In this document: piece by piece, positions 44,314 to 52,331 of the stretch
Layout: each line of letters starts with the position of its first letter
How positions within the stretch are numbered: position 1 is the stretch's first letter
Assembly (NCBI RefSeq): GCF_009684755.1
Contig: NZ_BLBC01000005.1
Span: 62,001 to 126,000, forward strand
Length of the DNA stretch: 64,000 bases
Source of the DNA: Capnocytophaga felis
GTDB lineage: Bacteria > Bacteroidota > Bacteroidia > Flavobacteriales > Flavobacteriaceae
Reading direction: 5' to 3'
Made by a program: the position numbers and the translations under genes
The notes under the pieces: generated by a model
The model's database searches: none
What the model saw: the letters and a program-made list of their open reading frames with translations, nothing else
What the model was told of the DNA's origin: nothing

Positions 44314-44928
44314 ATGAAAAAGTTTTTGTTTTTAATTTTCGCAATTGCATCATTTTCACAGATGCAGGCTCAATACATCGGAGTTAGAGCCGGATACAAT
44401 TATGCTACTTTGAGTGGAGAAACTACTGCAGGCTCTTCTGTTCGTAACAATCACGGAATTTATGCCGGAGTAACGTTGGAATTCCCGCTTTCAAGATTTT
44501 TTTCTTTCCAAACCGAAGCTACATATTCTCGGGTAGGAGCAAAACTCAGTTCGGAAAGTTTGGGAAGTGCACATTTGACTTTGGATTATTTGTGTGCTCC
44601 TGCTTTGGCTAAAATTAACATATACGAAGGACTGAGCCTTCACACAGGACCTCAGTTTAATTTTCTAATCAATAATAATGATTTTTCCTTCGAGAAGGAC
44701 GAAGTTTTCACCGCCGTTAGCCATAAAGCTGTGGATTCTTTTGATATGTCGTTAGTGGTTGGAGTTAATTACAGAACGAGTTTCGGATGGTGTTTCGAAG
44801 CACGGTTTAACCAAGGTTTGACAAACATTCTTGAATCAGAGGAAAGTTCACTAACAGATACTGGATTTAGTCCTAATTATAATTTCAAAAATACGGTTCT
44901 TTCCATTGGAGTGGGCTACGTTTTTTAA
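44314..44928 (+). CDS. Outer-membrane beta-barrel protein (PorT-like/OMP_b-brl family)
   Basis: 204 residues. Signal peptide KKFLFLIFAIASFSQMQAQ, then YIGVRAGYNYATLSG, the common first strand of small 8-stranded Bacteroidetes barrels, and FQTEATYSRVGAKL. It ends NTVLSIGVGYVF, a C-terminal Phe barrel signature. The role is unknown; such proteins are structural or ligand-binding in the outer membrane. It follows the ferredoxin gene by 37 bases and precedes a lipoprotein gene by 14. Confidence 0.82.
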   Translation: MKKFLFLIFAIASFSQMQAQYIGVRAGYNYATLSGETTAGSSVRNNHGIYAGVTLEFPLSRFFSFQTEATYSRVGAKLSSESLGSAHLTLDYLCAPALAKINIYEGLSLHTGPQFNFLINNNDFSFEKDEVFTAVSHKAVDSFDMSLVVGVNYRTSFGWCFEARFNQGLTNILESEESSLTDTGFSPNYNFKNTVLSIGVGYVF

Positions 44929-44942
44929 TAATGTAATTTAAG

Positions 44943-45467
44943 ATGATTGATAAGAATTTCGATACGCTTCACAAAACACTAAAAATCAACTCGATACATT
45001 TTGTCTTCGGTTTTCTTTTCGTTATGTTAGCATCTTGCTCAAAATCAAAAATTGAAAGAAATCCGTATTTGGGCGAAGTTCGTTTTTCTTATACAATAAA
45101 CATTGATTTGCCGGCTTACAATGCTTTGAAGTATCCGCAAAATACAATTTACATTCCGAATATCGGGATTAAAGGTGTTTTTGTAACCAATCAGGGGAAC
45201 AACAGGTTTGTAGCTTGGGAAGCCGCCTGCCCTAACAGAAATCCGTTGCAATGTGAAAGACTAAAATGTGCCTCCAAAAGTGGTAATGATTTTATTGCGT
45301 GTGAAACCGATACCAAATCCTATATTTTTGTAGTTTGCCCCTGTGACAAAACTGTTTACAATTTGGTGAACGGCAGTATTATAAAAACGAACAATTCCAA
45401 GCAACAATATCCACTGTTGAACTACAATATTTCAATAGCGGGAAATACCTTAATCGTTAGTAATTAA
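44943..45467 (+). CDS. Lipoprotein with a Rieske-like fold lacking cluster ligands
   Basis: 174 residues. A hydrophobic segment ends in the lipobox MLASC (Cys32), though the N-terminal extension is long. The C-terminal half (VAWEAACPNRNPLQCERL, then FVVCPCDKTVYNLVNGSI, then YPLLNYNISIAGNTLIV) has the rhythm of a Rieske domain, but the C-x-H and C-x2-H ligands are replaced by C-P-N and C-P-C-D, so no [2Fe-2S] cluster should bind. The several cysteines may form disulfides. Function unknown; probably in the periplasm or outer membrane. Confidence 0.75.
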   Translation: MIDKNFDTLHKTLKINSIHFVFGFLFVMLASCSKSKIERNPYLGEVRFSYTINIDLPAYNALKYPQNTIYIPNIGIKGVFVTNQGNNRFVAWEAACPNRNPLQCERLKCASKSGNDFIACETDTKSYIFVVCPCDKTVYNLVNGSIIKTNNSKQQYPLLNYNISIAGNTLIVSN

Positions 45468-45490
45468 ACACTTATTATCCAACATAACGT

Positions 45491-46450
45491 ATGATTTCAA
45501 ATCGGTTTGAAGATAAAAAATCCGTAAATCTGCTCATAATCTTCTTTGCATTATTTGCCGGATTTTGTTTGTATGATTTTTTTATTTTTGAAGATGTATG
45601 GAATCCGAGTAATTTGCTAATGAGAACGGGTTCTTTCTTAGTTTTGTTTGTGTCAATATTTTTCCTGAATGTAATTGGTCAATGGAACGAACTAACAGAA
45701 AATAACGCATATTCAATTTTCTTTTTCAGTTTTTTTACAACCATTTTCCCTGATGTTTACAATCATTTTTCTCTTTGTCTTTCCAATTTACTCGTTACAA
45801 TGGCTATTTGGAGGATTATGACCTTAAAAACAGAGGAAAATATCCCTCAAAAGATTTTTGATGCTTCTTTTTTGATTGTTTGTGCGGGATTACTTCATAT
45901 TTGGGCATTTATTTTCTTATTAAATATCTGGATATCACTACTTTTTTACGGTTCAAAAAAGAGAAAGTACTGGTTAATCCCATTTTCAGCAATTTTTTGC
46001 ATAGGAATTTTACTTTCTACCGGACTGTTGTTGTTAAACACTCCGTTTAACTTACCGGAAATCAATAAACTATGGTCGCCCGATTATAAAAAAATGATGC
46101 ACTTACCAACTCTTATTGCATTGGTAATTACATCAATTATGCTTTTTGTTTCAATTATTGTTTACTTCTTCAAAAGTTACTACCACAGAGGAAGTAGTCA
46201 AGTAATCATACAATTTCTCCTTGTTGGATTAGCGGTCGTTTTTCTCTCAAAAGAAATTATTTTCATTTTTGCACCTCTCTCCGTTTTATTTGCTCTTTAT
46301 ATCGAAAATATAGGACGAACTTGGATAAAGGAAAGCATTCTATGGCTATTTTTAATCATTCCGTTGGTTATTTTATTGCTGCATTTTGTCTCCAAAAGCC
46401 AAATCGCCGGCATCTCCCAAACCTGGAATAATATATCCTTTCTCATTTAA
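45491..46450 (+). CDS. DUF6427 polytopic membrane protein
   Basis: 319 residues with about nine membrane helices, the last being LWLFLIIPLVILLLHFV. It matches the flavobacterial DUF6427 family, which I know to sit beside upp. Its last 26 codons overlap the convergent upp gene by 78 bases; the final membrane helix ends near the overlap border, so only an extramembrane tail is shared. Function unknown. It follows the lipoprotein by 23 bases, probably in one operon with 44314 and 44943. Confidence 0.85.
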   Translation: MISNRFEDKKSVNLLIIFFALFAGFCLYDFFIFEDVWNPSNLLMRTGSFLVLFVSIFFLNVIGQWNELTENNAYSIFFFSFFTTIFPDVYNHFSLCLSNLLVTMAIWRIMTLKTEENIPQKIFDASFLIVCAGLLHIWAFIFLLNIWISLLFYGSKKRKYWLIPFSAIFCIGILLSTGLLLLNTPFNLPEINKLWSPDYKKMMHLPTLIALVITSIMLFVSIIVYFFKSYYHRGSSQVIIQFLLVGLAVVFLSKEIIFIFAPLSVLFALYIENIGRTWIKESILWLFLIIPLVILLLHFVSKSQIAGISQTWNNISFLI

Positions 46451-47029
46451 TTTAGGGTCAATGGTTGCTATCCATAAATGTGTATCTACAGGAAATTTAT
46501 CTTTCAGATAATCAACACCTTCCTCCGCACCAATTACTGCAAACAAATGAATCTCCTTGGGCTTGCCCAGCGGTTCAAGAGCCTCATATACATTAACGAA
46601 GGAACGCCCCGTTGCCAACATCGGGTCAGCTAAAAACAAAATCTTATCCTTTAAGGAGGGAGAAGCCAGATATTCCACTAAAATATCAAATTCCGTTTCA
46701 GAAGTGTGCTTACGATACGCCGAAATAAACGCATTGTCCGCCCCATCGAAAAAATTCATCAAACCTTGATGCAAAGCCAACCCCGCTCTTAATATGGAAC
46801 AAATAACCACTTTATCTTCCGGAAGTTGCATCTGTTTTTCACCTAATGGAGTGGTAACGGTTCGTTTTTCAAAATGAAGTGTTTTACTCATTTCGTAACA
46901 CAAAATTTCACCAATACGTTCCAAATTTCTGCGAAAACGCATACGGTCGGTTTGAATATTTACATCTCGCAATTCTGCTACAAAACGATTTAATATGGAA
47001 GGGGTTTCCCCTAAGTGATGCACAATCAT
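46373..47029 (-). CDS. upp: Uracil phosphoribosyltransferase
   Basis: 218 residues. It makes UMP from uracil and PRPP (salvage). The PRPP loop is LADPMLATGRSFVNVYEAL, and the uracil-binding C-terminal motif is GYIIPGLGDAGDLAFG. It ends where the family normally ends, so the 78-base tail-to-tail overlap with DUF6427 is on the other gene's side. A minus-strand TAGTTTTG at 47050-47057 is the likely -7 element. Confidence 0.97.
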   Translation of the reverse strand: MIVHHLGETPSILNRFVAELRDVNIQTDRMRFRRNLERIGEILCYEMSKTLHFEKRTVTTPLGEKQMQLPEDKVVICSILRAGLALHQGLMNFFDGADNAFISAYRKHTSETEFDILVEYLASPSLKDKILFLADPMLATGRSFVNVYEALEPLGKPKEIHLFAVIGAEEGVDYLKDKFPVDTHLWIATIDPKLNEKGYIIPGLGDAGDLAFGDKMQQ

Positions 47030-47049
47030 ATTTTTGATTTTTGTATTTG

Positions 47050-47057
47050 CAAAACTA
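47050..47057 (-). promoter_or_regulatory. -7 element of upp
   Basis: TAGTTTTG on the minus strand, 20 bases upstream of the upp ATG and divergent from the folK promoter; a consensus TAnnTTTG match without a well-placed TTG. Confidence 0.45.
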
Positions 47058-47102
47058 CAAAAAACTTTTCATTTTTCATTTTCCAATTTTCACTTTAATG
47101 GT

Positions 47103-47110
47103 TATTTTTG
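47103..47110 (+). promoter_or_regulatory. -7 element of folK, very close to the start codon
   Basis: TATTTTTG followed by CA, only 8 bases before the ATG at 47119. Transcription starting about 7 bases downstream would give an almost leaderless mRNA. Confidence 0.4.
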
Positions 47111-47118
47111 CAGAGATT

Positions 47119-48267
47119 ATGAAACACAAAGTCTATATATCATTAGGAAGTAACATTGGGGAGAGAAAATCTTATTTACAATCTGCTGTAAATACTATAA
47201 ATCAACGCATTGGAAAAGTTATTAAAATTTCTCCAATTTACGAAACACCGGCTTGGGGTTTCACAAGTAGTAATTTTTACAATGCTTGTTTAGTTGCTGA
47301 AACCTCTCTTTCTCCCGAAGAAACGCTTCAAAAACTCTTAGTTATCGAAAAAGAATTAGGGAGAATCAGAAATACAAACGCAAAAGGCTATCAACCACGC
47401 TGCATTGATTTGGATATTCTCTTTTTTGATGATAAAATTATAAAAACAGAAAATTTACAAATTCCACATCCTCAGATTGAAAACCGAAAGTTTGTTTTGT
47501 TTCCTCTGGCAGATATTGCTCCTGAAAAAAAACATCCGATACTAAAAAAAAACATTCAGGAATTGCTTAAAAACAGCCCTGATGTCTCTGAAATCACCAA
47601 AATTGATGAGAAAATTGACCTGAAACCAAAAAATTCACCTTTCAGACGATATAATTACATCGCCATCGAGGGAAATATCGGTTCGGGAAAAACTACACTA
47701 TCTACCAAAATAGCGGAGGATTTCGATGCAAGACTTATATTGGAACGCTTTTCCGACAATCCGTTTTTGCCAAAATTTTACGAAAATCCCAAACAATACG
47801 GCTTCACGCTTGAAATGTCATTCCTAACCGAGCGTTATCAACAAATGTCCGAACAATTAACTCAAACCAATCTTTTTCAACCATTTATCGTTTCAGATTA
47901 TGATATTTTTAAATCTCTGATATTCTCACAGGTAACTCTAACTGAGGATGAGTTCGCTTTGTATCGCAAGCTGTTTTATATCTTGTACAATCAAATCATA
48001 AAACCCGATTTGTACATTTTTCTGTACCAAAACACCGACAGATTGATTGAAAACATCAAAAAAAGAGGAAGGGAATACGAAAAAAATATCTCAAAAGAAT
48101 ATTTAAATCAGATTCATCACGGATATTTGGATTTTATCCAGAAAAATAATGATATTCGTTCCTTAATTATTGATGTTACCGAGTTGGATTTTGTAAAAAA
48201 TCAATCTGATTATGAGTTTATCATCGAAAAAATAAGTAATTTTTCCAGCGAAACGCCTCAAAAATGA
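47119..48267 (+). CDS. Bifunctional HPPK (FolK) - deoxynucleoside kinase fusion
   Basis: 382 residues from the ATG at 47119, which starts the HPPK motif VYISLGSNIGERKSYL. Residues 1-165 are 6-hydroxymethyl-7,8-dihydropterin pyrophosphokinase (ETPAWGFTSSNFYNACL, RCIDLDILFFDD, IPHPQIENRKFVLFPLADI), for folate synthesis. Residues about 180-380 are a deoxynucleoside kinase: P-loop GNIGSGKTT (near 185), ERFSDNPFLPKFYENP, the IVSDYDIFKSLIFS region and KKRGREYEKNIS. A proline/asparagine-rich linker joins them. Such fusions are known in flavobacteria. Both domains keep their key motifs. It overlaps hemD by 4 bases. Confidence 0.93.
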   Translation: MKHKVYISLGSNIGERKSYLQSAVNTINQRIGKVIKISPIYETPAWGFTSSNFYNACLVAETSLSPEETLQKLLVIEKELGRIRNTNAKGYQPRCIDLDILFFDDKIIKTENLQIPHPQIENRKFVLFPLADIAPEKKHPILKKNIQELLKNSPDVSEITKIDEKIDLKPKNSPFRRYNYIAIEGNIGSGKTTLSTKIAEDFDARLILERFSDNPFLPKFYENPKQYGFTLEMSFLTERYQQMSEQLTQTNLFQPFIVSDYDIFKSLIFSQVTLTEDEFALYRKLFYILYNQIIKPDLYIFLYQNTDRLIENIKKRGREYEKNISKEYLNQIHHGYLDFIQKNNDIRSLIIDVTELDFVKNQSDYEFIIEKISNFSSETPQK

Positions 48268-48932
48268 TACCTATACTATCTACCAAAACATTAACAACAC
48301 AACAGAAAAGCAAACTATTTGAGAATGGCTTTTCTCTTACGGAATTTGATTTTATTCAAATACATTTTGTTGATTTTAAGCTGGATAATTTAGGAGATTT
48401 GCTACTTTTCACCAGCCAAAATGCCGTAAAAAGTGTTTTAAAACACCCAAAAGCAAATGTTTTAAAATCAATTCCTTGCATTTGCGTAGGAGAAAAAACT
48501 GCTAAGCTTCTATCAGAAAACAACTGGAAAATAATTCATTATGAAGCATATGCAAGTAATTTGGGCGATTATATAAATCAAAATTGCTTGAAAAACAGAA
48601 TTACTTTCTTCTCGGGGAATTTACGTCGTGATGTTCTTCCCAATATATTGAAAAAAAACAAAATAGAACATAGCGAAATACAAGTTTACAAAACCGTTTT
48701 ACATTCGGAAAGAATAGATTTTCCGCAAAAAGCGATTTTGTTTTTCAGTCCGTCGGGAATTCAAAGTTTTTTGCAAAAAAACTATTTTTCTGATGAAATT
48801 ATTTTCTGTATAGGCAAAACAACAGCAAATGAAGCCTTAAAACACACAAAAAATTACATCGTTTCAGAAAACACCACTATTGAAAGCCTTATAGAATGCG
48901 TAATCGCCTATTTTCTTGAAAAAACTCACTGA
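48264..48932 (+). CDS. hemD: Uroporphyrinogen-III synthase
   Basis: 222 residues. It cyclises hydroxymethylbilane to uroporphyrinogen III in heme synthesis. This is a poorly conserved family; the fold pattern is clear from LLLFTSQNAVKSVL (first domain), ICVGEKTAKLLSENNW, the hinge, VLPNILKKNKIEHSEIQVYKT and ILFFSPSGIQSFL ending with CIGKTTANEA. It overlaps the folK-dNK stop by ATGA, so translation is coupled. A terminator follows. Confidence 0.88.
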   Translation: MIPILSTKTLTTQQKSKLFENGFSLTEFDFIQIHFVDFKLDNLGDLLLFTSQNAVKSVLKHPKANVLKSIPCICVGEKTAKLLSENNWKIIHYEAYASNLGDYINQNCLKNRITFFSGNLRRDVLPNILKKNKIEHSEIQVYKTVLHSERIDFPQKAILFFSPSGIQSFLQKNYFSDEIIFCIGKTTANEALKHTKNYIVSENTTIESLIECVIAYFLEKTH

Positions 48933-48949
48933 TTTTTCAACAAAAATAA

Positions 48950-48977
48950 AAAAAGCTGCCTAAAAAGACAGCTTTTT
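48950..48977. terminator. Terminator between convergent hemD and cysN
   Basis: A 9-bp stem, AAAAAGCTG (48950-48958) with CAGCTTTTT (48969-48977), flanked by an A-run on one side and T's on the other, so it can work both ways. Confidence 0.75.
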
Positions 48978-48995
48978 CTCATATCAAATCCATTT

Positions 48996-50237
48996 TTATT
49001 TAAAAAGTACAGCTGCGACCGTTACTAAACTCGTCTGGTCAATTAAAATAGCACTTCCGGTTTCACGAAGCTCTTTATAACTATCGTACGCCAACGGAGC
49101 CGACGTTTTTAGTTTCACGGTAACTACCTCGTTTAATGAAACTGACGTTACGTCACTAAACTTTTCAAGTGTATTTACATCGATTCGCTCTTTAACTTCT
49201 TTTACAATTGCGTTTACCACACGCGTATTATGTTGCAACAGATAGCGTCCGCCAACATTCATCGGACGTTCATCCATCCAGCAAATCGTAGCTTCCATTT
49301 CGTTAGAAACTTTTATCAGATTATCCTCTTTGGCAATTAACGACCCTCGGCTGATATCCACGTCTTCTTCTAAGTGAATTACAGCACTTTGAGGAGCATA
49401 AATTTCTTCTACTTCTTTGTTTGCTACTTCAACTGCGGAAACAGTAGCCTCAATTTCAGAAGGATATATTTTCACTTTGTCGCCTTTACGAAAAACACCG
49501 CTCTCTACTTTTCCGGCATAGCCTCTGTAATCGTGATATTCTTCCGTTTGCGGACGAAGCACCAACTGCACAGGAAAACGAGCATTGGTCAAATTCACAG
49601 ACGATTGTAATTCAACGGTTTCCAGCCTTTCTAACAACGAATCTCCATCGTACCAATTCATTTGGGTTGATTTCTCCACAATATTATCGCCTTTCAAAGC
49701 ACTAATTGGGATAAATTCAACATTTTTAAGTTCGAGAGCGTTTGCAACTTTCTGATATTCGGTTTTAATTTCCTCAAATCTTTCACGAGAAAAATCAACC
49801 AAATCCATTTTGTTAATCGCTACCAATACGTGCGGAATATTCAAAAGCGATGCAATGATGGAGTGACGTTTGGTTTGCTCAATCACCCCGTTTCTGGCAT
49901 CAATTAAAATGATTATCAAATCTGCATTTGAAGCTCCCGTAACCATATTTCGGGTGTACTGAATGTGTCCCGGAGCATCGGCGATGATAAATTTTCGTTT
50001 TGGTGTTGAGAAATATTTATAAGCGACATCAATGGTAATACCTTGCTCTCGTTCAGCCCGAAGTCCGTCGGTAAGCAATGCTAAATCTACGCTTCCGTCT
50101 TCACGATTTTTGGAGCTGCGTTCCAATGCCTCCATTTGGTCGATTAAAATATTTTTACTGTCATACAGAAGTCGCCCGATGAGTGTACTTTTCCCATCAT
50201 CTACACTTCCTGCGGTTAAAAATCGTAATATGTCCAT
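48996..50237 (-). CDS. cysN: Sulfate adenylyltransferase subunit 1 (GTPase)
   Basis: 413 residues. It drives ATP-sulfurylase (APS formation) by GTP hydrolysis. G motifs are AGSVDDGKST (G1), ADAPGHIQYT (G3) and NKMDLV (G4), with REQGITIDVAYKYF as switch I. No C-terminal CysC (APS kinase) domain is fused, fitting the APS-reductase-type cysH in this cluster. It follows cysD on the same strand after an 81-base gap. Confidence 0.96.
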   Translation of the reverse strand: MDILRFLTAGSVDDGKSTLIGRLLYDSKNILIDQMEALERSSKNREDGSVDLALLTDGLRAEREQGITIDVAYKYFSTPKRKFIIADAPGHIQYTRNMVTGASNADLIIILIDARNGVIEQTKRHSIIASLLNIPHVLVAINKMDLVDFSRERFEEIKTEYQKVANALELKNVEFIPISALKGDNIVEKSTQMNWYDGDSLLERLETVELQSSVNLTNARFPVQLVLRPQTEEYHDYRGYAGKVESGVFRKGDKVKIYPSEIEATVSAVEVANKEVEEIYAPQSAVIHLEEDVDISRGSLIAKEDNLIKVSNEMEATICWMDERPMNVGGRYLLQHNTRVVNAIVKEVKERIDVNTLEKFSDVTSVSLNEVVTVKLKTSAPLAYDSYKELRETGSAILIDQTSLVTVAAVLFK

Positions 50238-50318
50238 TTATTTTTAACGATTTAATTGTTTTATGTTTTATCTTCCTTCTGTTTTTATTCTGTCAGAAGA
50301 AAAAAATTTATTTTCTAA

Positions 50319-51212
50319 TTAAAAATACCCGTTCTTTTTTCTGTCTTCCATTGCGGCTTCGGAAATGCGGTCGTCAATACGGGTTTCGCCGCGCTCGCTG
50401 GTTCGGGTGGCGGTAATTTCGTTGATAATATCATCAATATGATAGGCTTCCGATTCCACCGCTGCGGTGCAAGTCATATCCCCAACGGTGCGATAACGGA
50501 CTTTTTTGGTCATAATCACATCATTTTCATCAATTTGAATATGTGGCGATACCGCTATGAGCTGTCCGTTGTGGTCAATCACTTCGCGTTCGTGCGAGAA
50601 ATAAACGCTCGGCAATTCAATCTTTTCACGGCGGATATAATTCCACACATCAAGCTCCGTCCAGTTGCTTATTGGGAACACACGAACATTTTCGCCTTTG
50701 TGGATTTTCCCGTTGTAAGTGTGCCACAATTCGGGGCGTTGCAGTTTGGGGTCCCAACCTCCGAAGTCATCACGAACGGAAAAAATTCGTTCTTTGGCAC
50801 GGGCTTTTTCTTCATCGCGTCTTGCTCCTCCGATACAAGCGTCAAACTCAAATTCTTCAATCGTGTCCAAAAGCGTATAGGATTGCAACGCATTTCGGCT
50901 GGCGAATTTGCCTTTGGGTTCGGTAAGTCCTTTGGCTTTGATGGTATCTTCCACCTTGCAGACAATGAGTCGTTCGCCGAGTTTTTTTACCAAATTATCA
51001 CGGAAATCCAACGCTTCTTGGAAATTATGCCCCGTATCAATATGCACCAACGGAAACGGAAACTTACACGGACGAAACGCCTTCAACGCCAAATGTACCA
51101 ACACGATAGAATCCTTTCCGCCACTGAAAAGTAATGCAGGTTTTTCAAACTGACCGCCTACTTCGCGAAATATATGTATGGCTTCCGCCTCTAATTGCTC
51201 TAAATAATCCAT
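50319..51212 (-). CDS. cysD: Sulfate adenylyltransferase subunit 2
   Basis: About 297 residues from the ATG at 51212 (MDYLEQLEAEAIHIFRE); an upstream ATG at 51227 adds five residues. It is the catalytic subunit that transfers AMP to sulfate. The PP-motif is LFSGGKDSIVLVHLA; HIDTGHNFQEALDFRD, the GGARRDEEKARAKER loop and WTELDVWNYI are typical. A minus-strand -7 element (51288-51295) precedes it. Confidence 0.97.
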   Translation of the reverse strand: MDYLEQLEAEAIHIFREVGGQFEKPALLFSGGKDSIVLVHLALKAFRPCKFPFPLVHIDTGHNFQEALDFRDNLVKKLGERLIVCKVEDTIKAKGLTEPKGKFASRNALQSYTLLDTIEEFEFDACIGGARRDEEKARAKERIFSVRDDFGGWDPKLQRPELWHTYNGKIHKGENVRVFPISNWTELDVWNYIRREKIELPSVYFSHEREVIDHNGQLIAVSPHIQIDENDVIMTKKVRYRTVGDMTCTAAVESEAYHIDDIINEITATRTSERGETRIDDRISEAAMEDRKKNGYF

Positions 51213-51287
51213 AATCAGAATGTTCAATGTTAAAATTCACAAATCAATTTTCTTCTTTCAAATTTTTTTTGCGTCAGAAAACTTTGG

Positions 51288-51295
51288 CAAAGATA
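51288..51295 (-). promoter_or_regulatory. -7 element of cysDN
   Basis: TATCTTTG on the minus strand followed by C, about 76 bases before the cysD ATG. No TTG at -33. Confidence 0.5.
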
Positions 51296-51466
51296 CTACT
51301 AAAAAGCGAGATTTTAATCGTTTACGGCAAAATAAAGTTTTCAGACGAAGATAAAACAAATTAAAATTTTATGATTTTGCTAACATTTTAACTCAATTAT
51401 ATTTTTTTCATTTGCAACAATCTTTTATTTATAACAAATCTAAATAATTTTATCAAAAATAAAACT

Positions 51467-52156
51467 ATGCCAAAAGTAACTCCTAAACTTTTTAAAATAC
51501 TCAACGACAAACAAGTAGAAGAAGTTCTTACACGCTTATATAAAGAAACCTTAGCACAAAACGGAAAAATTCTTTGGCACTTTTTACCCAAAATATTTCA
51601 ACTTTTAGGCAAAGGGATTGATTGGAAAACCGAAAACGAATCTTTTTACGACGGCAAATACATTCCGATACACCCGCACCAAGGTACATTTTTGTATATG
51701 CAGGCTCGTGCCTTAAACGCTAAAAGTATTTTGGAATTTGGCACTTCGTACGGAATTTCCACCATTTACTTGGCAAAGGCAGCCAAAGAAAACGGCGGTA
51801 AGGTAATCACTACCGAATATCTTCCTGAAAAAGTAAAAAAAGCCAAAGAAAATATCGCCCAAGCAGGGCTTTCCCCTTATGTAGAAATCCTTGAAGGAGA
51901 TGCCAGAGAAACGCTCAAACAAGTAAATACCACCTACGATTTTGTGCTGCTTGACGGCTGGCCTAACTTGGTATTTCCTATATTTAAACTGATACAAAAT
52001 CAACTGAAAAAAGGGGCGGTAATTGCGGTAGATGACGTACAAGGATTTGCCCCTTCTATGCAAGATTATTTGGACTTTGTACGTAATCCGTCAAACGGTT
52101 TTCTTTCAACAACTGTTTATCCTAAAAAAGCAATGGAATTTTCTATTGTATTATAA
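51467..52156 (+). CDS. SAM-dependent O-methyltransferase
   Basis: 229 residues. Class I methyltransferase with ILEFGTSYGISTIYLAKAA (motif I), VITTEYLPEKVKKAKENI, VEILEGDARETL, and DFVLLDGWPNL, GAVIAVDDV; it resembles the O-methyltransferase (YrrM-like) family. The substrate is unknown. It stands alone on the plus strand between cysD and the lipoprotein/cysH pair, which read the other way, and is followed by the long REP-like palindrome. Confidence 0.88.
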   Translation: MPKVTPKLFKILNDKQVEEVLTRLYKETLAQNGKILWHFLPKIFQLLGKGIDWKTENESFYDGKYIPIHPHQGTFLYMQARALNAKSILEFGTSYGISTIYLAKAAKENGGKVITTEYLPEKVKKAKENIAQAGLSPYVEILEGDARETLKQVNTTYDFVLLDGWPNLVFPIFKLIQNQLKKGAVIAVDDVQGFAPSMQDYLDFVRNPSNGFLSTTVYPKKAMEFSIVL

Positions 52157-52179
52157 ATCAACAAAAAAGAGGATATTTC

Positions 52180-52274
52180 TGTCAGGCTGAGCGTAGTCGA
52201 AGCCTTATCATTATAAGGCTTCGACTACGCTCAGCCTGACAATCAGAACCACCATCATACTTTTTATAACACGA
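52180..52274. repeat. REP-like palindromic element, copy 2 (intact)
   Basis: A perfect 29-bp inverted repeat (52180-52208 with 52213-52241) and a 4-nt loop, starting TGTCAGGCTGAGCG and containing AGTCGAAGCC. Eleven bases later comes CATCATACTTTTTATAACAC (52253-52272), also found after copy 1. The GTCAGGCTGAGCG...TCGAAG type is, to my knowledge, frequent in flavobacterial intergenic regions. Confidence 0.85.
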
Positions 52275-52331
52275 CCAAATTAGAAAAACATTTTCCAACA
52301 AAATTTTATCAATTCACTTAATTGAAAAAAA

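Noticed and set aside
50439-51134. 231-codon plus-strand frame over cysD
   Set aside because: Long but exactly antisense to cysD, whose motifs are certain. No signal peptide or domain in the frame.
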